Counted from the stretch's first letter, positions 1-5,099 are shown. The stretch: DNA of 5,441 bases from Candidatus Komeilibacteria bacterium RIFCSPHIGHO2_01_FULL_52_14 (GCA_001818365.1 MHKK01000010.1:544-5984); one strand, 5' to 3'. The notes: generated by a model not told the origin, from the sequence alone. Made by a program: numbers and translations.

Positions 1-233
1 ATGCCCATATGATCGGCGGCAACGCGGTCGATGGCTCCGTCTTTGTCCACCCGGGCGCGGAAAATATTCCCTGCACCAACAACAACGCCTACTTGGACAC
101 GGTTTTTGAGCAGGGACTTCACCGTACGGGCAACAAGAGCCGAACGCTTCACATCGATGCCGCCATGTGCAGCATCGCCGAACAGTTCTCCGGAAAGTTT
201 GAGCAGGACGCGACGATAACGGATTTGTTTCAT
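1..233 (-). CDS. pyrH: UMP kinase (uridylate kinase), N-terminal part, cut by window edge
   Basis: PyrH phosphorylates UMP to UDP with ATP in cytosolic pyrimidine nucleotide synthesis and belongs to the amino acid kinase fold. The reverse strand from the ATG at 233-231 gives 77 residues before the window ends. Visible family features are the N-terminal strand RVLLKLSGE (residues 8-16), the nucleotide-binding region VVGAGNIFR (51-59) and a C-terminal IDRVAADHMG (68-77), matching the usual IDR-x-x-AD-x-MG of UMP kinases. The canonical glycine run VGGGN reads VGAGN here. The gene follows rpsB-tsf in the usual order, but a 199-bp gap separates it from tsf and a repeat fills much of that gap. No Shine-Dalgarno precedes the ATG. 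A TATACT box lies 7 nt upstream, suggesting a separate leaderless transcript. The identity is secure; the rest of the protein is outside the window. Confidence 0.93.
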   Translation of the reverse strand, partial: MKQIRYRRVLLKLSGELFGDAAHGGIDVKRSALVARTVKSLLKNRVQVGVVVGAGNIFRARVDKDGAIDRVAADHMG

Positions 234-240
234 AGTGATA

Positions 241-246
241 AGTATA
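241..246 (-). promoter_or_regulatory. Putative -10 box for leaderless pyrH transcript
   Basis: On the minus strand TATACT (one mismatch to TATAAT) is followed by only 7 nt and then the pyrH ATG. That would place the transcription start at or next to the A of the start codon. A -35 is weak: TTGTTT at 268-263, 16 nt upstream. No GGAGG-like site exists between the box and the ATG. Identified by motif and spacing only. Confidence 0.5.
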
Positions 247-316
247 CGACACCCGGTGATAAAAACAAAGAGGCTACGCGATTCTCACGCGAATCTCGTA
301 AACGAAAATCGTTTCT

Positions 317-425
317 GTCATTGCGAAGCCCGACGAAGTCGAGACCGCGGCAATCTCAGCGGGATTGCCACGTCGTCGAGCAGAGCTCGACTTCCTCGCC
401 TGTCTGCCGACAGGCAGGCAATGAC
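317..425. repeat. Palindromic intergenic repeat between tsf and pyrH
   Basis: A 109-bp element bounded by perfect 8-bp inverted ends, gtcattgc (317-324) and gcaatgac (418-425). The arms carry further matching blocks: ggcaatc (349-355) against gattgcc (363-369), and gtcgagc (375-381) against gctcgac (385-391). The left arm and the reverse complement of the right arm share gtcattgc, then gaag/gaggaagtcgag, then ggcaatc, so the whole folds as one long imperfect hairpin. The ends resemble the widely dispersed 'TCATTGCGA...TCGCAATGA' type of bacterial intergenic palindrome, which often yields spurious ORFs. It begins 7 bp after the tsf stop codon. Its effect on transcription or RNA stability cannot be told from sequence alone. 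Copy number elsewhere in the genome is unknown. Confidence 0.75.
400..419. repeat. 20-bp palindrome nested in the right arm of the larger repeat
   Basis: The stem gcctgtc (398-404) pairs with gacaggc (409-415) around a tgcc loop. Removing 400-419 joins cctcgc directly to aatgacg, which restores an uninterrupted right arm matching the left arm's gtcattgcga. The block is flanked by a repeated gc. This fits a small GC-rich palindromic unit inserted into an older repeat. Confidence 0.55.
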
Positions 426-432
426 GCACTTT

Positions 433-1011
433 TTATAACGTAAAGTAGACGAACTTTACTATCTTGATGTTCTCGCCAATCTTGGCAATGAGCTCGGTCA
501 AGAGCTGCTCGATGGTCTTTTTGTCGTCTTTGATGGAAACCTGTTTGAGCAAACACGTTTCGGAATAGAACTTCGCGAGTTTGCCCTCGACAATCTTATC
601 AAGCATTTTTTCCGGCTTGCCTTCTGCCCTCACCTGCGCCCGATAGATCTCCTTTTCTTTCTCAATAATGTCAGCTGGTATCTCATCGGGAGAAACATAC
701 TGGGGAGCGGTTGCAGCTACCTGCAGGGCGAGCTCATGCGCGAATGCTTTAAAATCGCTGTTGCGCGCCACGAAATCCGTCTCGCATCCCAACGCGACTA
801 TCGCGGCTTTCTTACCGTGAATGTAACAATCAATGACGCCTTCTTTCACGTCACGGCCCTGCCGTTTGTCGGCTATCTTCTGTCCTTTCTTGCGCAAAAT
901 CTCGATGGCTTTCGCCTCGTTGTTCTTGCTTTCAATAAGCGCCTGTTGCACGTCTACCATGCCGGCGCCGGTCAGTTCTCTGATTTTTTTAACCAAAGCT
1001 AGATCTGCCAT
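433..1011 (-). CDS. tsf: Translation elongation factor Ts, short form
   Basis: EF-Ts is the guanine nucleotide exchange factor that releases GDP from EF-Tu. The 192-residue product starts MADLALVKKIRELTGAGM, the N-terminal UBA-like domain (about residues 1-45) that contacts the EF-Tu G domain, with the TGAGM signature at 14-18. TDFVAR, the hallmark exchange motif, lies at 78-83 in the core domain. The protein ends soon after IKIVKFVYF. At 192 residues it is much shorter than the E. coli protein (283) and similar to compact forms such as that of Thermus, so it lacks the second core subdomain repeat. The start at 1011 is set by GGAGG four bases upstream and by family alignment; the frame is open further upstream into rpsB. 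It lies 16 bp after rpsB, almost certainly cotranscribed. It ends in TAA. Confidence 0.97.
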   Translation of the reverse strand: MADLALVKKIRELTGAGMVDVQQALIESKNNEAKAIEILRKKGQKIADKRQGRDVKEGVIDCYIHGKKAAIVALGCETDFVARNSDFKAFAHELALQVAATAPQYVSPDEIPADIIEKEKEIYRAQVRAEGKPEKMLDKIVEGKLAKFYSETCLLKQVSIKDDKKTIEQLLTELIAKIGENIKIVKFVYFTL

Positions 1012-1015
1012 ACTG

Positions 1016-1020
1016 CCTCC
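1016..1020 (-). promoter_or_regulatory. tsf ribosome binding site
   Basis: GGAGG on the minus strand sits 4 nt before the tsf ATG, inside the 16-bp gap after rpsB. It decides the start at 1011 over the upstream in-frame ATG at 1086, which lies inside rpsB. Confidence 0.85.
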
Positions 1021-1027
1021 AAAAAAT

Positions 1028-1759
1028 TTATACGACTTCCGTCTTTGCCTTTGCCGCTTCGCGGGACGCGATCGTAGCGTCGGCAATGCAGTTCGCGATC
1101 AGCGCAATCGAGCTCATCGCATCGTCGTTCGCGGGAATCGGATACTGCACCAAACTCGGATTCACGTTCGTGTCGGTCATCGCAATGATCGGGATGTTCT
1201 TCTTGTTTGCCTCTGCAACGGACGTTTTTTCTTTCTTGATGTCAACGACGAAGATCGCTTTCGGCAGTTTGGTCATGTTCTGGATGCCGCCAACGAATTC
1301 ACGAAGTCGGTTCTGTTCTTTCTTAAAATCCATCTGTTCGCCTTTGGTATACCGTTGCCAGGTCCCGTCCTTCTCCTCTGTCTCCAGGCGCTTGAGTGTC
1401 GTCAGAAGCTTTCCCACCTGATCGAAATTCGTAAAGATGCCGCCGATCCAACGGCCGACGATGTACGGCATGCCGCAGCGGTCTGCGGCTTCTTTCACGA
1501 TCTGCCGTGCCTGCTTCTTGGAGGCAACGAACAGAATGACACCGCCGTTGGCGACGATCTGCCGCACAAAATCCAGCGCTTCAACCAGTTTTGTCTGCGT
1601 GGACTCCAGGTCAATAACATGAATGTTATTGCGCTTGGTAAATATAAACGGCTTCATCTTGGGATGACGCCGGGATGACTGATGGCCAAAGTGCACGCCT
1701 GCCTGAAGCATCTCCTCAAGCGACGGCACGGCCATCTGTTTTTCTGTGACTGTATTCAT
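1028..1759 (-). CDS. rpsB: 30S ribosomal protein uS2
   Basis: uS2 binds the back of the small ribosomal subunit between head and body and is needed to recruit bS1 where that protein exists. The 243-residue product shows the family signatures in order: AGVHFGHQ (20-27), the basic RRHPKMKPFIF segment after it, GRWIGGIFTNF (102-112), LPKAIFVVD (165-173) and the C-terminal DTNVNPSLVQYPIPANDDA (196-214). The length is normal. Two starts are possible. Met9 (MAVPSLEEML) matches the usual start of the family, but the ATG at 1759 has an AGGGAG site 8 nt upstream whereas Met9 has none, so 1759 is preferred. The gene leads the rpsB-tsf unit and has its own strong promoter and a long structured leader. 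It ends in TAA. Confidence 0.97.
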   Translation of the reverse strand: MNTVTEKQMAVPSLEEMLQAGVHFGHQSSRRHPKMKPFIFTKRNNIHVIDLESTQTKLVEALDFVRQIVANGGVILFVASKKQARQIVKEAADRCGMPYIVGRWIGGIFTNFDQVGKLLTTLKRLETEEKDGTWQRYTKGEQMDFKKEQNRLREFVGGIQNMTKLPKAIFVVDIKKEKTSVAEANKKNIPIIAMTDTNVNPSLVQYPIPANDDAMSSIALIANCIADATIASREAAKAKTEVV

Positions 1760-1912
1760 GATTGTTTCTCCCTTTTATCCTCTGCCAGCGGCGCCGATGC
1801 TCATTCTAATGAATGAGAGGGGGTCGGCTGCCCTAGGTGCCGGCATGGGTGATTGCGCTCCGCAAAAAAGCGGAGCTTGTATTAGCGAATTAAAATAGCC
1901 CGATTTTAGACC
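1760..1912 (-). promoter_or_regulatory. Structured 5' leader of rpsB-tsf mRNA, possible uS2 autoregulatory site
   Basis: The predicted start near 1912 leaves about 150 nt of untranslated leader. It contains a perfect 7-bp hairpin (1857-1863 with 1870-1876) with a six-U loop in the transcript. A second stem-loop has a perfect 7-bp apical stem (1800-1806 with 1811-1817, 4-nt loop) extended by a 5-bp lower stem (1793-1797 with 1824-1828). The internal loop between these stems is C-rich and complementary to the AGGG of the rpsB Shine-Dalgarno. In E. coli, S2 represses rpsB-tsf through the rpsB leader, so a similar role is plausible here. Neither similarity to a known leader class nor function can be shown from this sequence alone. 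Confidence 0.45.
1768..1773 (-). promoter_or_regulatory. rpsB ribosome binding site
   Basis: AGGGAG on the minus strand, 8 nt before the ATG at 1759. It decides the start in favour of the longer N-terminus over Met9. A C-rich internal loop in the leader (minus-strand complement of 1817-1823) could pair with it. Confidence 0.75.
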
Positions 1913-1918
1913 GACAAG

Positions 1919-1947
1919 AGTATACCACGCAAAACCGTATCTGACAA
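1919..1947 (-). promoter_or_regulatory. Sigma70-type promoter for rpsB-tsf
   Basis: On the minus strand TTGTCA (1947-1942) and TATACT (1924-1919) are separated by exactly 17 nt, and TGG just before the -10 gives an extended -10. Each hexamer has one mismatch to consensus. The predicted start is near 1912. It is divergent from the rpmE promoter, with 26 bp between the two -35 boxes. Confidence 0.8.
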
Positions 1948-1973
1948 TAACCGGCACATCCGGACCGCGAATC

Positions 1974-2002
1974 TTGACGTTCCGGTAACTATCTGGTATC
2001 CT
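1974..2002 (+). promoter_or_regulatory. Sigma70-type promoter for rpmE
   Basis: TTGACG (1974-1979), a 17-nt spacer, then TATCCT (1997-2002) preceded by TGG (extended -10). The predicted start is near 2009, only about 10 nt before the rpmE ATG, and no Shine-Dalgarno fits in that gap. Confidence 0.7.
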
Positions 2003-2018
2003 ATGACCACTGAAATTT

Positions 2019-2309
2019 ATGAAAGAAAAAATCCATCCAACCTATTTTGCCGATGCGAAGATCAAGTGCGCATGCGGCAAAGTCCATTCCATAGGATCTA
2101 CCGTCAAGGAGATCCATATTGAAATTTGTTCAAATTGTCATCCGTTCTACACCGGAAAGGACAAGCTCGTTGATACGGCTGGCCGCGTTGACCGCTTCAA
2201 GCGGCTGGTCAGCAAGCAGGAAGAGGTATCAAAAGTCCGCGTCGGCAAGAAGGCCAAACGGGCCAAGGCCAGCGCCCGCAAAGTTTCAAAAGTCAAGGAC
2301 AAAAAGTAA
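2019..2309 (+). CDS. rpmE: 50S ribosomal protein bL31, zinc-binding type, with basic C-terminal tail
   Basis: bL31 bridges the large-subunit central protuberance and the small-subunit head. The 96-residue product starts MKEKIHPTYF, the standard family start, and keeps the four cysteines of the zinc-binding form: C17 and C19 (CACG), C37 and C40 (CSNCHPFYTG). Together these would bind one Zn ion. The conserved DTAGRVDRFKR follows at 52-62. The usual protein ends near residue 70. Here about 25 further residues (72-96) form a lysine/arginine- and alanine-rich tail, with 13 of 25 residues basic, probably contacting rRNA. No Shine-Dalgarno precedes the ATG, and the promoter predicts a leader of about 10 nt. 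The start is fixed by family alignment. A terminator follows 12 bp after the TAA stop, so the gene is probably a single transcription unit. Confidence 0.96.
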   Translation: MKEKIHPTYFADAKIKCACGKVHSIGSTVKEIHIEICSNCHPFYTGKDKLVDTAGRVDRFKRLVSKQEEVSKVRVGKKAKRAKASARKVSKVKDKK

Positions 2310-2321
2310 CTGTTCCGCAAG

Positions 2322-2354
2322 AGCCCCTGCACGCCGCACGGCGAGGGGCTTTTT
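2322..2354 (+). terminator. Intrinsic terminator after rpmE
   Basis: The outer stem agcccct (2322-2328) pairs with aggggct (2344-2350). Inside, after a 3-nt bulge, cgcc (2332-2335) pairs with ggcg (2340-2343) around gcac. A run of five T follows at 2350-2354. It starts 12 bp past the rpmE stop and separates rpmE from prfA. Confidence 0.88.
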
Positions 2355-2408
2355 GCGTATTTGCCTGCGTATGAAGCAACAGCGAAATATAAGCAGTTGC
2401 AAATACGC
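2355..2408. repeat. Inverted repeat between rpmE terminator and prfA
   Basis: gcgtatttgc (2355-2364) is the exact reverse complement of gcaaatacgc (2399-2408). The stem continues with ctgc (2365-2368) against gcag (2393-2396) after a 2-nt bulge, giving 14 pairs around a 24-nt loop. No T run follows on either strand in the right position, so it is not an obvious terminator. Role unknown. Confidence 0.65.
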
Positions 2409-2431
2409 ACCCGCCCCGCAGGCGGCGGGGG
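2409..2431. repeat. GC-rich palindrome upstream of prfA
   Basis: cccgcc (2410-2415) pairs with ggcggg (2424-2429), and an alternative ccgcc/ggcgg register exists. It sits where the -35 of the prfA promoter would be expected. It resembles in size and style the nested 20-bp palindrome near 400-419, though not in sequence. Confidence 0.5.
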
Positions 2432-2441
2432 TACAATAAGG

Positions 2442-2447
2442 TATAAT
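2442..2447 (+). promoter_or_regulatory. Consensus -10 box for prfA-prmC, near-leaderless
   Basis: A perfect TATAAT ends 9 nt before the prfA ATG at 2457, so transcription would begin about 2-3 nt upstream of the start codon. The position 16-18 nt upstream is occupied by the GC-rich palindrome and has no -35 hexamer. The segment between the box and the ATG (gaaacaaca) has no Shine-Dalgarno. Confidence 0.6.
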
Positions 2448-2456
2448 GAAACAACA

Positions 2457-3524
2457 ATGGACCTTTCTCTCATCCGCAAAAAACTTTCGGAACTGAATAC
2501 CCGGCTCAATGCGCCGGATGCGTTTTCCGATACGAAAAAATACGCGCAGCTTTCACGCGAGTACGCAAAAACGAAACAGATCGTCGATCTTGGAGATGAG
2601 ATCGAGAACGCGAAAAAAGAGCGGGACTCGCTGAACGCAGAACTCAAGGCGACACAAGACGAGGAACTCGCGGGAATTGCGCGGGAAGAGCTGGCGCGAC
2701 TGGATGTCCGCGAACAAGAGCTGTCAAATGCGCTCGGTGAATTGCTGCATCCGGCCGATCCGAATGACGATAAAAATGTTATCGTGGAAATCCGCGCCGG
2801 CACCGGCGGCGACGAGTCGACGCTTTTTGCCGCAGAACTTTTCCGTATGTACAGCCGTTATGCGGAGCAGCACGGCTGGAAATGCGATCTCGCAAGCACC
2901 AACAGAACCGGCTTGGGCGGCTATAAGGAAGTCATTTTTTCAATAGAGGGCGAACGCGTGTACCGCATGCTGAAATACGAGATGGGCGTGCACCGGGTGC
3001 AGCGCGTGCCCGAAACCGAAAAATCCGGACGCGTGCACACATCGGCGGCAACCGTTGCGGTACTGCCGGAAGCCGAAGAAGTCGACATCGAGCTCAAACC
3101 GCAGGATCTGCGGATCGATACCTTTATGGCCGGCGGGCATGGCGGGCAGTCGGTCAACACCACCTACTCGGCGGTCCGGATTACGCACCTCCCCACCGGT
3201 CTTGTGGTCGCCTGCCAAGATGAGCGCTCACAGCTACAAAACAAAGCAAAGGCCCTCCTCATCCTCCGTTCACGGCTTCTCGCTATGGAACAGGAGAAAA
3301 AAACGCGCGAGCGTGCTGAATCCCGAAAATCACAGGTCGGCACCGGCGATCGGAGTGAAAAAATCCGGACCTACAATTTCCCGCAGGACCGGGTGACCGA
3401 TCACCGCATCAAAGAAAGCTTTCACGGCATAGACCGGATTATGAACGGCGACCTGGACCCGATGATTTTGGTTCTTCAAGCAGCTGAAAAACAGCATCAT
3501 GCGAACCGTCAGAACGACAATTGA
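2457..3524 (+). CDS. prfA: Peptide chain release factor 1 (RF1)
   Basis: RF1 recognises UAA and UAG in the ribosomal A site and triggers release of the finished protein. The 355-residue product has the usual length (E. coli 360). The N-terminal helical domain runs to about residue 100 and is followed by AGTGGDES (114-121). The codon-reading tripeptide PxT is PET (185-187) within RVQRVPETEKSGR, which marks RF1 rather than RF2 (SPF). The catalytic GGQ is at 229-231, followed by SVNTT and then RITHLPTG. KIRTYNFPQDRVTDHRI near the C-terminus is also typical. GGQ is preceded by His (GHGGQ) where most relatives have Ala. The start at 2457 is chosen because MDLSLIRKKL matches the family; the frame is open upstream to 2361, but that segment is intergenic repeat. 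It ends in TGA, inside prmC. Confidence 0.96.
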   Translation: MDLSLIRKKLSELNTRLNAPDAFSDTKKYAQLSREYAKTKQIVDLGDEIENAKKERDSLNAELKATQDEELAGIAREELARLDVREQELSNALGELLHPADPNDDKNVIVEIRAGTGGDESTLFAAELFRMYSRYAEQHGWKCDLASTNRTGLGGYKEVIFSIEGERVYRMLKYEMGVHRVQRVPETEKSGRVHTSAATVAVLPEAEEVDIELKPQDLRIDTFMAGGHGGQSVNTTYSAVRITHLPTGLVVACQDERSQLQNKAKALLILRSRLLAMEQEKKTRERAESRKSQVGTGDRSEKIRTYNFPQDRVTDHRIKESFHGIDRIMNGDLDPMILVLQAAEKQHHANRQNDN

Positions 3525-4335
3525 TCTGATACGCAACGAGCTCCGGGAGATCCCTGACGCGCAGAGCGAAGCGGAGCTCATCGTTGCACATGTCCTCGGT
3601 TTCAGTCGCGCGGCGGTGCTGGTCCATTCCGAAAAAGCACTCTCCGTTCTTGACGAACGGCGCTGCATGCGTCTTGCGCGAAAACGGGCCCGCGGCTACG
3701 CGCTCGCGGTCGTATTCGGCTACAGGGAATTTTACGGCATGCGGTTTCTCGTCACCAAAGACACGCTTGTGCCGCGGCCAGAAACCGAATTGCTGGTTGA
3801 GCTGACGCTCCGGGAGCTGCACGTACGTAGTACCGCATCGATTCTTGACGTCGGCACCGGCTGCGGAAACATCATTATTGCGATCGCAAAATCGGTGCCC
3901 GATGCGCGGCGCTTCAGTTTCTTTGCAAGCGATATATCGCGGCGAGCACTTTCTGTCGCACGCGAAAACGCCAGGCAGAAACACACAGCCATTCATTTCT
4001 TGAGTTCGAATCTGTTGGAACGGCTTCAGACGCGCCGATTCGATATCATTGTCGCCAATCTCCCTTACCTGGCCACGCACGAGCTCTCGGAGCCGAGCAT
4101 TGCCCGCGAACCAAAGATGGCGCTGCATGGCGGCGAGAAAGGGCTGGAGTTGTATGAAAAATTTATCACCGCACTTCCGCACGTCATCGAGCCGCACGGC
4201 GTCATCTTTATCGAAATAAGCCCCGTGATCGCAGCGGAGCTTGAAGCATTTTGCCAAAATTTTATTCCTGCTGCACGCCGTCGCGTGCACCCCGATCTGT
4301 CCGGAAAAGCCCGCGTCCTTGAGCTGCGGATTTAG
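3499..4335 (+). CDS. prmC: Release factor glutamine methyltransferase
   Basis: PrmC (formerly HemK) transfers a methyl group from S-adenosylmethionine to the GGQ glutamine of RF1 and RF2, raising their release activity. The 278-residue product has an N-terminal helical release-factor-binding domain (about 1-85), then FYGMRF and LVPRPETELLVE (90-101). The methyltransferase motif I is DVGTGCG (117-123), with SAM-contacting ASDIS at 143-147. The catalytic motif, normally NPPY, reads NLPY (187-190), preceded by FDIIVA. The C-terminus keeps ALHGGEKGLELY and the final DLSGKARVLEL. It overlaps the last 26 bp of prfA in another frame and has no Shine-Dalgarno, so translation is probably coupled to RF1. 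It ends in TAG at 4333-4335. The neighbour is its own substrate. Confidence 0.94.
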   Translation: MRTVRTTIDLIRNELREIPDAQSEAELIVAHVLGFSRAAVLVHSEKALSVLDERRCMRLARKRARGYALAVVFGYREFYGMRFLVTKDTLVPRPETELLVELTLRELHVRSTASILDVGTGCGNIIIAIAKSVPDARRFSFFASDISRRALSVARENARQKHTAIHFLSSNLLERLQTRRFDIIVANLPYLATHELSEPSIAREPKMALHGGEKGLELYEKFITALPHVIEPHGVIFIEISPVIAAELEAFCQNFIPAARRRVHPDLSGKARVLELRI

Positions 4336-4344
4336 CCGGCAAAC

Positions 4345-4704
4345 TCAAAACGGAGTTCCGCAGGCGGCAACGTTGACGCCGCCGCCTTCCTGCAATTGCA
4401 AAATACCGGTGTTAATGGCGGTAATAACGTTGCCTGTGCACGTCATAAGCAAACCCATACATCCTTGATCTCCGCCACCATCGGTCCACATAAGCTTCAT
4501 CTGCTGACCGGACCAATTACAGGGTATCCCAAAGCCGCCCGAAACATCATCTTGCGTCGGCGCAAATGTCGGGTTGATAACGGTTCCGGGCGAAACCGCT
4601 CGCGCGACAAAATGAAAGGAAGTAACGACGAAGCCGCCGATGACGATACCGAATACCACATTTCTTACTATCGTCCGTTTTAACGATGGTGTTGTTTTTG
4701 TCAT
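4345..4704 (-). CDS. Small exported cysteine-containing protein of unknown function, paralogue 1
   Basis: I do not recognise this family. The 119-residue product has a basic N-terminus (K9 R10, R14) and a hydrophobic segment (about 12-33) ending in ARA (34-36), an A-x-A pattern usable by signal peptidase I. It would therefore be exported, or stay membrane-anchored if uncleaved. The outer part has PGTVINPTFAP (39-49), GIPCNWSG (59-66), GC (81-82), MTC (87-89), a glycine run (107-109) and a C-terminal CGTPF. The four cysteines (62, 82, 89, 115) all lie after the hydrophobic segment and could form two disulfides. The start at 4704 is chosen because it gives the basic and hydrophobic head shared by the two upstream paralogues and has GGA 7 nt upstream; the frame is open further into paralogue 2. 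It is 2 bp after paralogue 2 and converges on prmC with a 9-bp gap. Stop is TGA. Confidence 0.82.
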   Translation of the reverse strand: MTKTTPSLKRTIVRNVVFGIVIGGFVVTSFHFVARAVSPGTVINPTFAPTQDDVSGGFGIPCNWSGQQMKLMWTDGGGDQGCMGLLMTCTGNVITAINTGILQLQEGGGVNVAACGTPF

Positions 4705-4706
4705 AC

Positions 4707-5099
4707 CTAGTTCCACATCGTGCAGGGATACGTTCCCGGACTGCAGGATACGCACGTCGGCCCTACGTTGTACCAGGCAAAACCGGTGCTGAAGCCAGAA
4801 ACAAAACCGTTCGTGCATTGCACGAGAATTGAGGCAGCGATACGCTCGTCATCATTACCGCAGCCGCTCGGATTATAATCTGGCCCGAACCGTTTATACT
4901 CAAGCCCGCTCCAGTCACACGGGATACGACCTGTGTCTACAACAACGTCCGTCGGCGGCCCGAAATTCGGCGACTGCACCGCTCCGGGCTGAATCTGCGC
5001 ACGGACAAGTAAAAAAATTCCTAAAACAGCAAGAACACCTGCGCCATACAAGGCACCATTGAGAAAAATTTTTTTTATTCCGGACAACGCCTTCACCAT
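4707..5099 (-). CDS. Small exported cysteine-containing protein of unknown function, paralogue 2
   Basis: The 130-residue product is a clear relative of both neighbours. It has a basic head (K3, K9 K10), a hydrophobic segment (about 11-32) ending VRA (32-34), then PGAVQSPNFGP (38-48), IPCDWSG (59-65), GC (79-80), VQC (93-95) and NGFVSGFSTG. Unlike paralogue 1 its C-terminus has extra cysteines in a C-x2-C (116, 119) followed by C126 and the end MWN. The six cysteines (61, 80, 95, 116, 119, 126) suggest three disulfides outside the cell. Three in-frame ATGs exist (5123, 5111, 5099). I chose 5099 because it overlaps the TGA of the upstream gene by 7 nt and puts the basic head next to the hydrophobic segment. 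No good Shine-Dalgarno is visible, so translational coupling is likely. Stop is TAG. Confidence 0.8.
   Translation of the reverse strand: MVKALSGIKKIFLNGALYGAGVLAVLGIFLLVRAQIQPGAVQSPNFGPPTDVVVDTGRIPCDWSGLEYKRFGPDYNPSGCGNDDERIAASILVQCTNGFVSGFSTGFAWYNVGPTCVSCSPGTYPCTMWN

Noticed and set aside
300..314. Small hairpin aaacga/tcgttt downstream of tsf as a terminator
   Set aside because: No T run follows it on the minus strand and the stem is AT-rich and only 6 bp.
317..425. CRISPR array or insertion sequence in the tsf-pyrH gap
   Set aside because: There are no regularly spaced direct repeats and no transposase; the structure is a single palindromic element.
9..443. Plus-strand frame of 144 codons over pyrH and the palindromic repeat
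   Set aside because: The first half is antisense to pyrH, and the rest reads through the repeat, which is known to give spurious ORFs of this kind.
833..1678. Long plus-strand reading frame (281 codons) opposite rpsB and tsf
   Set aside because: It is wholly antisense to two well-conserved genes, has no recognisable domain, and its length follows from the codon composition of the real genes.
1733..1735. Alternative rpsB start at Met9
   Set aside because: It fits the family start but lacks a Shine-Dalgarno, while the ATG at 1759 has a good one at normal spacing.
1857..1876. rpsB leader hairpin with six U as an attenuator/terminator
   Set aside because: The U run is in the loop, not after the stem, so it does not match an intrinsic terminator.
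2361..2456. N-terminal extension of RF1 from the ATG at 2361
   Set aside because: This stretch is formed by inverted repeats and the -10 box; RF1 homologues begin at the MDLSLIRKKL start at 2457.
2147..2803. Minus-strand serine/arginine-rich frame opposite rpmE and prfA
   Set aside because: It crosses a terminator, two repeats and a promoter, and its Ser/Arg bias is a by-product of the opposite-strand codons.
3439..4290. Long minus-strand reading frame (283 codons) opposite prmC and the end of prfA
   Set aside because: prmC on the other strand has clear family motifs throughout; the antisense frame shows none and is a shadow.
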